This document shows positions 1 to 10,099 of a stretch of 64,000 bases of DNA, one piece after another. This DNA comes from Flavobacterium sp. (lineage in GTDB: Bacteria > Bacteroidota > Bacteroidia > Flavobacteriales > Flavobacteriaceae). The position numbers and the translations under genes are program-made. The notes under the pieces were generated by a model that was not told where the DNA came from, did not search any database, and saw only the letters and a program-made list of their open reading frames with translations. The stretch covers positions 1,157,075-1,221,074 of the forward strand of contig CP051546.1 of assembly GCA_012837155.1 (NCBI GenBank), read 5' to 3'. The first letter of the stretch is position 1, and each line of letters starts with the position of its first letter.

Positions 1-926
1 TAATAGCAAGAAACACCGTAGAAGATGTATACCAAAAAATAAATACAGATTTAGATGCGGGTATTGCTTTGTTGAGTGCTTATGCCAGACCTAACAAATC
101 CAATATCAATGCAGCGGTAGCTAAAGGATTAAAGGCAAGAGTAGCTTTAACCCAAGGAAAATGGGCTTTGGCAGCACAAATGGCGGTAGCGGCTAGAACG
201 GGATTCACATTAATGAGCGCAGCAACTTATCAAAATGGATTTGGTATTGGTTCAGAAGCTAATTCTGAATTTATGTGGGCGAGTCAAATTACACAGGATG
301 ATCAATCCGATACTTTTGGTAATTTTGGTGCTTACATTTCTAGAAATTTCAACTCAAGTGCCATCAGATCCAATCCAAGATCGATTAACTCGACCTTATA
401 CAATCTAATTCCAGCTACGGATGTGCGTAAAAAATTATGGGATCCAACAGGAGCGCATACAGCATTGGCTTTGCCTAGTAATTTTTCTAAGAAACCATAT
501 ACCAACCAAAAGTTTTTAGCGGTAGGGTTAACTGATAGTAGAGTAGACGTGCCTTTAATGAGAGCTGCCGAAATGTATCTTATAGAAGCTGAAGCAAACG
601 CAAGAAACGGTGCTGACTCCCCTGCGGCTCAAGCCTTGTTTAATTTAGTAAAAACTAGAGATGCTGCTTACACTTTATCAACTAAAACAGGTCAAGCATT
701 AATTGACGAGATTATGATACAGCGTAGAGTTGAACTTTGGGGGGAAGGATTCCGTTTCCTTGATTTGAAACGGTTGAACTTGCCTTTGGATAGAACAGGA
801 GCGAATCATCAAGCTTCATTAATTGCAAATGTTTTCAATGTCCCTGCTAACGATCTTAAATGGGATTGGTTGATTCCAAGAGAAGAAATAAGCGCTAATC
901 CGCTAATTACTCAAAACCCTAAATAA
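1..926 (+). CDS. SusD/RagB-family outer-membrane nutrient-binding lipoprotein, 3' part only
   Basis: The reading frame is open from the window edge, so the gene is 5'-truncated by the window and signal peptide and lipobox are not visible. The visible part has the typical SusD C-terminal half: a helical repeat region (GLKARVALTQGKWALAAQMA), a RAAEMYLIEAEANARNG segment and a final RRVELWGEGFRFLDLKRL block, ending in a short tail with IPREEISANP. SusD proteins sit on the outer face of the outer membrane and hand glycans or peptides to a SusC TonB-dependent channel. The SusC partner would be expected upstream, outside this window. The substrate cannot be told. The family call is firm. Confidence 0.93.
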   Translation, partial: IARNTVEDVYQKINTDLDAGIALLSAYARPNKSNINAAVAKGLKARVALTQGKWALAAQMAVAARTGFTLMSAATYQNGFGIGSEANSEFMWASQITQDDQSDTFGNFGAYISRNFNSSAIRSNPRSINSTLYNLIPATDVRKKLWDPTGAHTALALPSNFSKKPYTNQKFLAVGLTDSRVDVPLMRAAEMYLIEAEANARNGADSPAAQALFNLVKTRDAAYTLSTKTGQALIDEIMIQRRVELWGEGFRFLDLKRLNLPLDRTGANHQASLIANVFNVPANDLKWDWLIPREEISANPLITQNPK

Positions 927-950
927 TTTTTTGGATTAAAATAAATTGCA

Positions 951-980
951 GAGGCTGTCCGAAAAGGCAGCCTCTTTTTT
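951..980 (+). terminator. Rho-independent terminator after the susD-like gene
   Basis: GAGGCTG (951-957) pairs with CAGCCTC (968-974) around a 10-base loop and is followed by a run of T. It lies 25 bases after the susD-like stop codon and before the converging rnhB gene. Confidence 0.85.
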
Positions 981-1096
981 TGAATGTGGTTTTTTCTAAA
1001 TGATAGTACCATTGGCGAATCCGTAAAGAGATAGCAATAATATAGCAGAGATGATTTTGATGTCGTAATCTACAATCAAAAATCGTTAGCCTACCA

Positions 1097-1755
1097 TCAT
1101 AAATCAAATAAATCTTTCTCGGGCAACAATCGAAATGTCATTCGATGGTATTTGGTCACGCCATATTTTAGGATTGCTTCCCGATGTTCTTTGGTGGGAT
1201 AGCCTTTGTTTTGCTTCCAATTATACATAGGAAATTCTTCGTGAATTAAGTTCATATACTCATCGCGATAGGTTTTTGCTAGTACAGATGCCGCAGCAAT
1301 ACTCATATATTTCGAATCGCCTTTTATGATACTTTGATTTGGAATCGATTTTAGCAATGCTATTTCGGTTGTAGAAAACTGTTTTCCAGAGGTGTTTTTT
1401 AATCCCAATTTTGCATTCAATGACCGATTACCATCAACAATAATAAATTCTGGAGTAGGGTTTAATTTCAAAATACATTCTTGCATTCCTTTCATCGAAG
1501 CATTTAAGATATTGATTTCGTCAATTTCTTTGGATGCAAATGTACTACGGCAAATGCGACAGCCTGTTGTTCGATTATTGGTCTGAGTTTTTCTCTTGTT
1601 TTTTCGGATAATTGCTTGCTGTCGTTCAAAATGATGTTTTCAAAATGGGCAGGAAGAATTACTGCCGCCGCTGTAACAGGCCCCGCAAGACAGCCTCGAC
1701 CCGCTTCGTCAGTTCCAGTTTCTAGATTGAATTTAGAAAAAGTATTGAGCAACAT
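1097..1755 (-). CDS. rnhB: Ribonuclease HII (frameshifted in this sequence)
   Basis: RNase HII cleaves the RNA strand of RNA-DNA hybrids and removes single ribonucleotides from DNA. The N-terminal piece (1504-1755) carries the signature [13 protein letters not shown] with the first metal-binding Asp-Glu pair. The C-terminal piece (1097-1495) carries [10 protein letters not shown], a [21 protein letters not shown] block and the usual [14 protein letters not shown]. The two pieces join near 1528, where one A appears to be missing: CCAAAGAAATTG should read CCAAAAGAAATTG, giving [11 protein letters not shown]. The restored length of about 220 residues is normal for the family. I read it as a functional gene with a consensus error. 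Confidence 0.9.
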
Positions 1756-1873
1756 ATTGTTTTTATTAGAACAGCAAATATTGTAAAATTTTATTCAAAA
1801 AAAGCATAGTTTTTCCTTTTGTCAAAGCATCCTTATAATTTCAACTGTTTTTTTATTTATGTGTTTTTTCATT

Positions 1874-1881
1874 TACCTTTG
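1874..1881 (+). promoter_or_regulatory. Candidate Bacteroidota -7 promoter box (TACCTTTG)
   Basis: TACCTTTG matches the TAnnTTTG -7 consensus of the primary sigma factor in this phylum. It lies 47 bases before the porin start codon at 1928. No clear -33 box is visible. Confidence 0.45.
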
Positions 1882-1927
1882 CTGGAGTAAAATTCCAGAA
1901 TAATTGCCTAATTATATATCGTTCCAA

Positions 1928-3871
1928 ATGAGGATTCTTTTTTTCTTATATCTTTTAGTATTGCCAACACTCTTGTTTTCTCAAGGAAAAAAGATAGATC
2001 AACTAGATTATAACAGCAAATACAATAGTACTGATAGTATAAAAAAGCTAAAAAGAAGGTGGCCACGATTGATATGTATCGTGTGATTACATTAGAACGA
2101 GACACTACTTATATAGACACATCTCTTACGATAAAAAAGCTATATAGTTTTAATTATTTGCGCAAAGATACTTTTGGACTTTTGGCTTTTTCCAAATGAA
2201 GGTCAAACTTACAACAGCTTGCAATATAGTTTAACTTCTTTCTCTCCTTTTCCTGAATTTGGATTCAAGGCAAAGCATTTTAATTTCTTAGAAGCAAACC
2301 AAATACGCTATTCCTCGGTGGCTACTCCTGTTACCGAATTGTATTTTAAAAGCGTGATGCAAAAAGGACAGTCGACCGATGTTTTTTTTACCTTAAATAC
2401 GTCTCCAAGGCTTAATTTTTCTATTGCTTACAGAGGATTGCGCTCTTTGGGAAAATACATTAATCAATTGTCAAGTACAGGAAATTTCAGGTTTACCACA
2501 AGTTATAATACTAAAAATGGTCGTTATTATGCCAATGCCCATTTTGTTTCCCAAGATATTTTAAATGGAGAAAATGGCGGAATTACAACGATTCAGGATT
2601 TCGAAAGTGCGAATCCAAATTTTAAAAATCGAGAACGGCTAGAGATTTATCTTACCGATGCAAAATCATTTTTAAAAGGAAAACGAGTGTTTTTAGATCA
2701 TACTTTTAGAATTAATTCGACCGCAGCCAGTAATAATTTATATGTAACACATCAATTTAATTACGAAAACAAATATTTCGAATACAATCAATTAACGGTT
2801 CCTTCATCCGTTAATGGGGGAACTATTTATAGATTTGGCGATTCTTACAGAACTAGCGGGATAAATGACCAAACACATTATAATAAAACCTATAATAGAG
2901 TGGGGCTTATTTATGAAAATACAAGTTTAGGAAAATTTCAGTTTTTTGCTGATGATTTTTTTAGTAACTATTATTACAACCAAATATTAATTCTTGATAA
3001 AATAACGATTCCTAGTTCGATAAGTCAAAGAATTAATAGCGTTGGCGGTCAATATGATTATCAAAAAAACAAATGGAAAGGCAAATTTATTTTTTCAAGA
3101 TCACTCACAAATCAATCGTTGTCGAATCTTGATGCTAAGTTGCGGTATGATTTGAATGAGAAAATAGAATTGTCTTTTGGGTATCAAACATAAATAAATT
3201 GCCTAATAATAATTATAATTTGTATCAAAGTAGTTACGTAAATTATAATTGGACTAACAATTTCAAGAACGAGAAAATAAACTCGATTAGCACTAATGCA
3301 ATCACACCTTGGTTTGATGCGTCGCTTCAGGTTTCTACTTTAAATGATCATTTGTATTTTGAAAATAGTTCTACCAATGAAAATCAGCAAATTGTTTCTC
3401 CAAAACAATACAATAAGACTATAAACTATTTGTCGATTAAGCTAAATAAAGAATTGAAGCTCGGAAAATTTGCCTTAGACAACACCTTTTTATATCAAAA
3501 AGTTGATCAACGGGATTTTATTGTAAACGTGCCCGAAATAGTTGCAAGAAATACGTTTTATTTTTCGGGTGATGCATTTCATAAGGCTTTATTTTTTCAA
3601 ACAGGTGTGACTTTGAACTATTTTACACGTTATTATGCAAATGATTATAATCCGGTAATTGGCGAGTTTTTTGTTCAAAACAAGAAACAAATAGGGAATT
3701 ATCCAAACCTCGATTTTTTCTTTAATGGAAAAATTCAAAGAACCCGAATTTACTTGATTGCAGAACATTTTAATTCGTCGCTTTCTGGGAATAATTTTTA
3801 CGCAGCAACCCAACAATCCCTATCGTGATTTTATGATTCGGTTTGGTTTAGTTTGGAATTTCTTCGAATAA
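1928..3871 (+). CDS. Putative outer-membrane porin (PF14121 / Porin_10-like), frameshifted
   Basis: The protein starts at ATG 1928 with a clear signal peptide (MRILFFLYLLVLPTLLFSQG). A long stretch of alternating aromatic and polar strands typical of a beta-barrel follows. It ends in GLVWNFFE at 3871, an aromatic-rich end usual for outer-membrane barrels. At least four one-base indels break the frame: near 2060 (A run), near 2190 (an extra T before CCAAATGAAGG), near 3193 (CAAACATAAAT should be CAAAACATAAAT) and near 3815. Correcting them gives one continuous protein of about 645 residues, close to the size I expect for flavobacterial putative porins. The substrate is unknown. Family assignment is by overall character and remembered sequence style, not by a search. 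Confidence 0.75.
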
Positions 3872-3891
3872 AATCTAAAACTAAGAATTCA

Positions 3892-4374
3892 ATGACTTTT
3901 ACCGCCATAGATTTTGAAACGGCAACAGCATTTCATCCTTGTTCAGTAGGAATTGTTACCGTAGAAAACGGGGTAATTGTTGACGAATACTTAACTTTAA
4001 TAAAACCTCCAAAAAACGAATATTCGCCATTTACAATAGCTGTTCATGGGATATATCCACGAGACACGGTAAATGCAAAAACCTTTTTGCAGGTGTATCC
4101 CGAAATTAAGAAACGGCTGCAAAACCGAGTGATTGTGGCGCATAACGAAAGTTTTGACCGTAATGTATTGGCAAAATCAATGGCACATTACGGTTTAAAT
4201 TATGATGATTTAAATATTAATTCTCGATGGGAATGTACCGTAAAAATATACAAAGCAAAAGGTTTAAAGCCAACTAAATTGAGCGATTGTTGTCGCGAAA
4301 TGAAAATTGAATTAAACCATCATGAAGCCTTATCCGATGCTCGGGCTTGTGCCAAATTGTATTTGTTGCGCTAG
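3892..4374 (+). CDS. 3'-5' exonuclease, DnaQ-like DEDDh family
   Basis: A compact 160-residue nuclease. The first Asp-x-Glu is in TAIDFETATA (residues about 3-12), the second Asp in VAHNESFDRNVL, and the His/Asp pair in HHEALSDARACAKL near the C-terminus. This matches the DEDDh exonuclease fold of the DNA polymerase III epsilon proofreading subunit. It lacks any polymerase or helicase partner domain, so it is a stand-alone exonuclease. I start it at ATG 3892 because upstream codons run into the end of the porin gene, which stops only 20 bases before. The specific role (repair or RNA turnover) cannot be told. Confidence 0.85.
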   Translation: MTFTAIDFETATAFHPCSVGIVTVENGVIVDEYLTLIKPPKNEYSPFTIAVHGIYPRDTVNAKTFLQVYPEIKKRLQNRVIVAHNESFDRNVLAKSMAHYGLNYDDLNINSRWECTVKIYKAKGLKPTKLSDCCREMKIELNHHEALSDARACAKLYLLR

Positions 4375-4489
4375 TCACTGCGAGGAAGGAAGCAATCTCA
4401 TTTCGTGGGCAGAAATTATTTTTTTTATTTTTTGAACGGCAACTTATCTCTTTTTTCATTACTTTAGTCTTTAATCTAAAAGCCTGAAA

Positions 4490-5761
4490 ATGAGAGAAGA
4501 TTTTCTTCATTACCTTTGGAAATTCAAGAAATTCGATGTTTTGAATTTAAAAACTTTTAATGGGGAACAAATAACCATCATTAATGTTGGGCAATATTTA
4601 GCACTTTCTGGTCCTGATTTTTTCAATGCTCAAATTAGTATTGGAGACCAAAAATGGGCTGGAAACATTGAAATTCATCTTAAATCTTCTGATTGGTATG
4701 TGCATCATCACGAAAGGGATGCTGCTTACGAAAATGTTATTCTTCACGTAGTTTGGGAGCATGATTCCGAAATTTTTAGGCGAGACAATACAGAAATTCC
4801 AGTTTTGGAACTTAAAAATTATGTCGATGCCATAACACTAGCAAATTACCAATCGTTGATGCGACCTAAATCATGGATTTTTTGTGAAAAACAACTGAAA
4901 AACTGCGATGAATTTACGTTGCAAAATTGGAAAGAGCGCTTATTTTTTGAGCGTTTAGAAAGAAAGGCAAAGCCAATTTATGAATTGTTAGAGCAAACCA
5001 ATACTGATTGGGAAGCGGTGTTGTTTTGTCTTTTAGCTAAGAATTTTGGGTTGAATGCTAATGGAGAAATCTTTTTCAAAATTGCGCAATCCATTCCGTT
5101 TTCGGTTGTAAGAAAAGAAAGTTTTGAGGTCGAAAATCTGGAATCTTTACTTATGGGAAACGCTGGATTATTAAACGATGAAAAAGAGGATACTTATTTT
5201 AAGGATTTGAAATTTAGGTATTTTTATTTGATTCATAAATATCAAATCGAGAAGAAATATGTAGAGCCCGTTCAGTTTTTTAAGCATCGTCCAGATAATT
5301 TTCCAACCATTCGATTGTCGCAATTGGCAAATTTGTATCAGGTTCAGCAAAATTTATTTTCGAAAATAAGCACTTTAAATTCTGTAAAAAGTATTTATGA
5401 AATCTTCGAAGTTTCGGCATCTCATTATTGGCAAAACCATTATCAGTTTGACAAGCTAAGTACGGCAAAGAAGAAAAAATTATCTAAGGCATTTATTGAT
5501 TTGCTTATTATAAATACGCTGATTCCAATTCAGTTTGCTTATGCAAAAAGTCAAGGAAAGGAAATTTTAGAAGATTTGATTCAATTATTAAACGATGTTA
5601 CTCCCGAAAAAAATGCAATTATTGATAAGTTCAATTCTTTTGGACTAGAATCGAAAAATGCTTTTGAGACCCAATCCTTGTTGCAACTCAAAAACGAATA
5701 TTGCAACAAAAGCAGATGTCTAGACTGTGGTATTGGAATGGAATTGTTGAAAAAAAGTTAA
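4490..5761 (+). CDS. DUF2851 family protein
   Basis: An intact 423-residue protein beginning MREDFLHYLWKFKKFDV, with the characteristic block SGPDFFNAQISIGDQKWAGN followed by EIHLKSSDWYVHHH and NVILHVVWEHD. This N-terminal part matches what I know of the Bacteroidota family DUF2851. The C-terminus has a cysteine cluster (CNKSRCLDCG) that could bind a metal. The function of the family is not known to me. It is a single-gene unit between the exonuclease and the PspC-like gene. Confidence 0.85.
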   Translation: MREDFLHYLWKFKKFDVLNLKTFNGEQITIINVGQYLALSGPDFFNAQISIGDQKWAGNIEIHLKSSDWYVHHHERDAAYENVILHVVWEHDSEIFRRDNTEIPVLELKNYVDAITLANYQSLMRPKSWIFCEKQLKNCDEFTLQNWKERLFFERLERKAKPIYELLEQTNTDWEAVLFCLLAKNFGLNANGEIFFKIAQSIPFSVVRKESFEVENLESLLMGNAGLLNDEKEDTYFKDLKFRYFYLIHKYQIEKKYVEPVQFFKHRPDNFPTIRLSQLANLYQVQQNLFSKISTLNSVKSIYEIFEVSASHYWQNHYQFDKLSTAKKKKLSKAFIDLLIINTLIPIQFAYAKSQGKEILEDLIQLLNDVTPEKNAIIDKFNSFGLESKNAFETQSLLQLKNEYCNKSRCLDCGIGMELLKKS

Positions 5762-5839
5762 TTTATTGATTCGAAAAATCCGTAATTTTACCCCATAATT
5801 CGTCTAGCTCTAAGCTTGTCGAAAGGCAAACTGAAATAA

Positions 5840-6066
5840 ATGGCAACAATACTACAACTTAAATATTTTTTCGAAAACATGGTTTTCATGTTTCTTCTCG
5901 CCTTGCGGATAAGTTGGGAATGCGCGTGACTACGTTCGCCTGTTTTTTTATTTATATCACCTTTGTTACGGCAGGTTTGTGGTTTGGTGTTTATCTTACT
6001 TTAGCCTTTTGGATTCGGCTAAAAGATTTGGTTCGGGCTAAGCGCACTTCGGTTTTTGATTTGTAA
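5840..6066 (+). CDS. PspC-domain small membrane protein, frameshifted
   Basis: A 75-residue protein starting MATILQLKYFFEKHGFHVS with a PspC-type helix and a hydrophobic segment (FIYITFVTAGLWFGVYLTLA) and ending LVRAKRTSVFDL. One A is missing near 5876 (GAAAACATGG should give E-K-H-G), which breaks the frame, so no single ORF covers it. PspC-like proteins sit in the inner membrane and are linked to envelope stress in other bacteria; here the role is inferred only from the family. Short solo PspC proteins of this kind are common in flavobacteria. Transcription ends at the hairpin just downstream. Confidence 0.75.
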
Positions 6067-6079
6067 TCATCAAAAAAAA

Positions 6080-6114
6080 GGCTTAAAGTATTGCAACTTT
6101 AAGCCCTTTTTTTG
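6080..6114. terminator. Bidirectional terminator between the pspC-like gene and the permease gene
   Basis: GGCTTAAAGT (6080-6089) pairs with ACTTTAAGCC (6096-6105). An A run lies on one side and a T run on the other, so it can end both converging transcripts. Confidence 0.88.
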
Positions 6115-6124
6115 TGAGATAAAA

Positions 6125-7764
6125 TTATCTTGATTTTTTAAAGCTATAGGTATAAATCAAGGCATGTATAATTGCGAACACTAGGGAGAAGTTAAATAAG
6201 AAGTTGCCCTCTTCTACCTCTGTATCCATGCTATTAATATAGGCTATAACTATTAATGCTATTACCATTCCAAATCCAGAATATGCAATAGTTTTATAAT
6301 TGCCTAGACTGAAATTGCCTTTATTTAAAATGCTGTTCTTCATGCCGTAAAATAGGTACAAATCAAAACCTATCATCATCCAAACAATTAGACGAATCCA
6401 TGTGTCTAAAGGTAAAAAAACCATCATAAATAAGCATACTAAAACCCCTGCGATTGGTACGAAAGGGACTAATGGAGTTCTAAAAGCTCTTGGTGCATCG
6501 GGCATTTTTTTGCGCATAATAAGCACACCTATGCATACAAGAATGAAGGCAAATAAAGTTCCTATACTTGTCATTTCTCCAACTACTCTTGCAGGAACAA
6601 ATGCTGCAAAAACGCTAACAATTACCATGAATAATAATTGTTTTTCGCTGGAGTTCTAAATTTTGAATGAACTTCAGAAAATACTTTTGGCATCAATCCG
6701 TCTTTGCTCATAGAGAAAAACACTCTACTTTGTCCCATTAACATTACTAAAATAACAGATGAATATCCTCCCAAAATAGCTAGTAAAATGGCGTTGTTTA
6801 GCCATGGATAGGCTGGGATTATCATTCCATTTGTTCCCATTGGACCCATTGCTTCAACCGCAATTGCAACTGGTGCTATTCCGTCTTTCCCAGCAAAAGC
6901 TTGATAATTTACAACTCCTGTCATTACGTGAGCAAATAGAACATAAAGAATTGTACAAATGGCTAGCGATAATAAAATACCAATAGGCATGTCTCTTTTT
7001 GGATTTTTGGCTTCTTGTGCTGCTGTCGATACGGCATCAAAGCCAATATACGCAAAAAAATACTATTGCAGCTGCTCTGATTATTCCAGAAAAACCAAAT
7101 TCTCCAAATTTACCAGTATTTTCAGGGATATATGGAGTATAGTTTTCAGGTCTGATATATTGCCATCCAACAGCGATGAAGACTAAGACAACGGTTACTT
7201 TAATAAAACTATTATGCCATTTACAAGTGCCGATTCTTTAGTTCCTCGGATTAATATTAATGACATAACCATGACAATAAAGACAGCTGGAATGTTTATT
7301 ATCCCTCCTTCAAACGGAGAAAGTGTATAGGCTTCATCTAGGTGAATCCCATAGCCACTAAGGAATTTTCCAAAATACCTAGACCAACTAATTGAAACTG
7401 TAGCTGCTCCAACAGCGTATTCTAAGACTAAATCCCATCCAATAATCCACGCAACAAATTCTCCCATTGTTGCAAATGAATAGGTATATGCGCTACCAGC
7501 AACTGGAATCATTGAAGAAAATTCAGCGTAACACAGTCCAGCAAAAATGCAACCAAATGCTGCAATGAGAAATGAAATGGTTATAGCTGGACCTGCATTC
7601 ATGGATGCAGCTAGACCTGTTATCGAAAATAATCCAGCCCCAATTATAGCTCCAATTCCTAAGGCAACTAATCCTGGTGCTGTTAATGTTTTCTTTAATC
7701 CTTTTTCAGAATCGGCAGCTTCGGCTAAAAGCTGTTCTAGTGGTTTTCTTTTCCAAATCGACAT
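6125..7764 (-). CDS. Amino acid permease, APC superfamily (cationic amino acid transporter-like), frameshifted
   Basis: The protein begins MSIWKRKPLEQLLAEA (start at 7764) and has the classic APC helix-1 motif GIGAIIGAGLFSITG, then about twelve hydrophobic segments. The middle part holds FFAYIGFDAVSTAAQEAKNP, the conserved helix of CAT/YfnA-type transporters, read through 6990-7195 after frame correction. At least three one-base indels (near 6625, near 7055 in an A run, near 7195) split it into pieces. Restored length is about 546 residues, normal for CAT-like permeases. It would import amino acids across the inner membrane by proton or sodium coupling; the substrate is not decidable from sequence alone. 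Confidence 0.87.
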
Positions 7765-7886
7765 ATATAATGATGGTTTAATGTTATTAGGTTTCAAATA
7801 TATTGCTTTTTTAATGTTACAACGACATGTAAGTCTTTATTTTTTTATAATTAATTTTTTCTTTTTGGTTTTTTCTCTAAAATAAG

Positions 7887-9154
7887 GGTTCTACTGGATA
7901 TTTTGTGAAAGTTGTAAATTTACAAAATGGAATACGACATCAGAACAATACTAGAGAAAATTATTTTACCCATCCAAGATGGTTGGAAGTTATCTAAGTT
8001 AGATATAAGCGAAGAAAAGCTAGAAGTGCATGTTTATCTTTATTATGAGCCAAAAAAATATAAAATAGGCGATTTAGAATATGACCTTTATGATGATAGA
8101 GCGGAACGTAAATGGCGACATTTAGATTTATGGCAATACAAGACATTTATTTATTGTAATTTGCCAAGATACAAAGACAGCAATAACAAAGTAAAAACCA
8201 TCGATGTTCCTTGGGCAGAACCTTATGAGCGGATGACTTGGTTACTTGAAAAAAAAACTTTAGACACATTACAATGCACTAAAAGTCAGAGTAAAACGGC
8301 GAGATTATTAGGCTTAAGTTTTGATCAAGTACATAGAGTAATGCACAATTTTGTTGAACGAGGAATGAGTAAAAGAAGTGCCGATGATAGATATTATTAT
8401 TTGAGTATTGATGAAAAATCAGTCTCAAGAGGACATGATTATTTTAGTATTCTATCGGAGGAATCTACAGGAGTAGTTATAGATGTTGTTGAGGGTAGAA
8501 CCAAAGAAAGTGTTGACAAACTTTGCAACAAGCTCACTAAAGACCAGCGTGATGAGGTAAAAACGATATGCACAGATATGTGGGATGCTTTTATATATGG
8601 AGCAAAAACACACTTCGAAAAAGCGATTCATTGCCATGATAATTTTCATTTAGTAGGCTATCTCAACAAAGCCGTTGATAAAGTCCGAAGAAGAGAAGTT
8701 CGTGAGGTAGAAGAATTAAAAAAGACAAAGTACATTTGGTTAAAAGACATCTCTAATATGACTGAAAAACAACGAATTATATTTGAATCCATCGACAAAG
8801 TGAATTATGAGGTCTCTAAAGCATGGAGAATAAAAGAGAATTTTAGAGACATACAATTTAGGCAGAAAACCAAAGAAAATGCTTTTTTAATACTAGCAAA
8901 TTGGAGACGAAGTGCCCTTTATAGTAAGATTCCAGAAATAGTAGAAGTAGTAAAAATGTTCGACAGGCATTTTCAAGGAATATTAAATGCAATAGTAACA
9001 GGCTCTAATAATGCTAGAGCAGAAAGAATAAACGGAGCAATTGAAGAACTAAAACGAATAGGACGTGGATACAGAAATAAGCAAAATTTCAGAACCGCTA
9101 TCCTATTTTTTCACGGAGACTTAAATGGCTTTTCACACAAAACCCAGTAGAACC
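7887..9154 (+). mobile_element. ISL3-family insertion sequence, copy 1 (intact)
   Basis: The element is bounded by inverted repeats: GGTTCTACTGG at 7887-7897 and CCAGTAGAACC at 9144-9154. The similarity continues imperfectly inward through a TTTTGTG(T)GAAA segment. It is flanked by a perfect 8-bp target duplication AAAATAAG (7879-7886 and 9155-9162), the length usual for ISL3. It lies between the permease and the HHH gene. A near-identical copy lies at 12343-13614. Confidence 0.95.
7927..9150 (+). CDS. ISL3-family transposase, intact
   Basis: A 407-residue transposase with the ISL3 layout. The N-terminal half has an HTH-like segment (QSKTARLLGLSFDQVHRVMH). The DDE catalytic core includes YYLSIDEKSVSRGHDYFSIL with the first Asp, an ICTDMWDAFIYGAK segment with the second Asp, and HCHDNFHLVGYLNKAVDKVRR. 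The C-terminal RAERINGAIEELKRIGRGYR segment probably carries the final Glu. The ORF is unbroken, unlike copy 2. Start ATG 7927 lies 30 bases inside the left inverted repeat. Confidence 0.95.
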   Translation: MEYDIRTILEKIILPIQDGWKLSKLDISEEKLEVHVYLYYEPKKYKIGDLEYDLYDDRAERKWRHLDLWQYKTFIYCNLPRYKDSNNKVKTIDVPWAEPYERMTWLLEKKTLDTLQCTKSQSKTARLLGLSFDQVHRVMHNFVERGMSKRSADDRYYYLSIDEKSVSRGHDYFSILSEESTGVVIDVVEGRTKESVDKLCNKLTKDQRDEVKTICTDMWDAFIYGAKTHFEKAIHCHDNFHLVGYLNKAVDKVRRREVREVEELKKTKYIWLKDISNMTEKQRIIFESIDKVNYEVSKAWRIKENFRDIQFRQKTKENAFLILANWRRSALYSKIPEIVEVVKMFDRHFQGILNAIVTGSNNARAERINGAIEELKRIGRGYRNKQNFRTAILFFHGDLNGFSHKTQ

Positions 9155-9213
9155 AAAATAAGAGGTTGTTTATAAAATATTTCTTATTTTAGAACTCGTA
9201 AAATATCATATTG

Positions 9214-10097
9214 ATGAATATTGAAGCAATAAAATCTTATTTTAAATTTTCGCGAGCTCAGCGAGCGGGGATTTTCTCATTGTTTAGTATTATTATATTG
9301 CTGCAACTACTTTACTTTTTTGTTGATTTTGGTTTCTTTATCCAAAAAAATCCAGAAAAGGAAAAATGGCTTTCCTTGCAATCCCAAATCGATTCAATGA
9401 AGCAGGAAAAATTAGATGATGTTCCAAAGATTTATCCTTTCAATCCTAATTTTATAACTGATTTTAAAGGGTACAAACTTGGAATGTCAGTCGCTGAAAT
9501 CGATAGACTTCTTGCGTTTAGGAAAGAAAATAAATACGTGAATTCGCCAAAAGAATTTCAGGAGGTAACAAAAATTTCTGATTCCTTGCTGCGCGTTATT
9601 TCTCCGTATTTTAAATTTCCAGACTGGGTAAATAACAAAAAGGAATTTGTAGCGTACAAGAAATATTCGAATACGGCTTTTGTTAAAAAAGAAAAAATAG
9701 TCATTATCGATATTAATAAAGCAACTCAAGAGGATTTAATCGAATTTATGGAATAGGCGAGGCGATTTCGTTGCGGATTTTAAAATTCAGGGAAAGTTTG
9801 GGTGCTTTTGTTTCAATGGAGCAAATGAAAGATGTTTGGGGACTTTCGCCTGAAGTTGCTGATAATTTAAGTTCTCACTTCAAGGTTTCTACACTTTCTA
9901 ACCTCAAAAAAATAGATGTTAATAATGCGTCAATTAAGGATCTTGCTCAGTTCCCGTATTTTAAATATGCACTTGCAAAAAACATAGTTACTTATAGGAG
10001 TATGAACGGCGACTTCAAAACTAAAGAGGATTTGTCTAAAATTAAAGATTTTCCGATGGATAAAATCGACATAATTGCGCTATATTTGGCGTTCTAA
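9214..10097 (+). CDS. Helix-hairpin-helix (ComEA-like) membrane-anchored protein, frameshifted
   Basis: An N-terminal cytoplasmic stretch and one membrane helix (GIFSLFSIIILLQLLYFFV) are followed by repeated helix-hairpin-helix units: KIYPFNPNFITDFKGYKLG, IDINKATQEDLIEFNGIG and IDVNNASIKDLAQFPYF. HHH repeats of this kind bind DNA non-specifically, as in ComEA. One A is missing near 9748 (GAATTTATGG should be GAATTTAATGG, giving E-F-N-G-I-G), which makes a false stop. The restored length is about 295 residues. I use ATG 9214 rather than TTG 9211. It abuts the acyl-CoA dehydrogenase gene and may be cotranscribed with it. Its role (DNA uptake or otherwise) is not shown. Confidence 0.85.
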
Positions 10098-10099
10098 AA

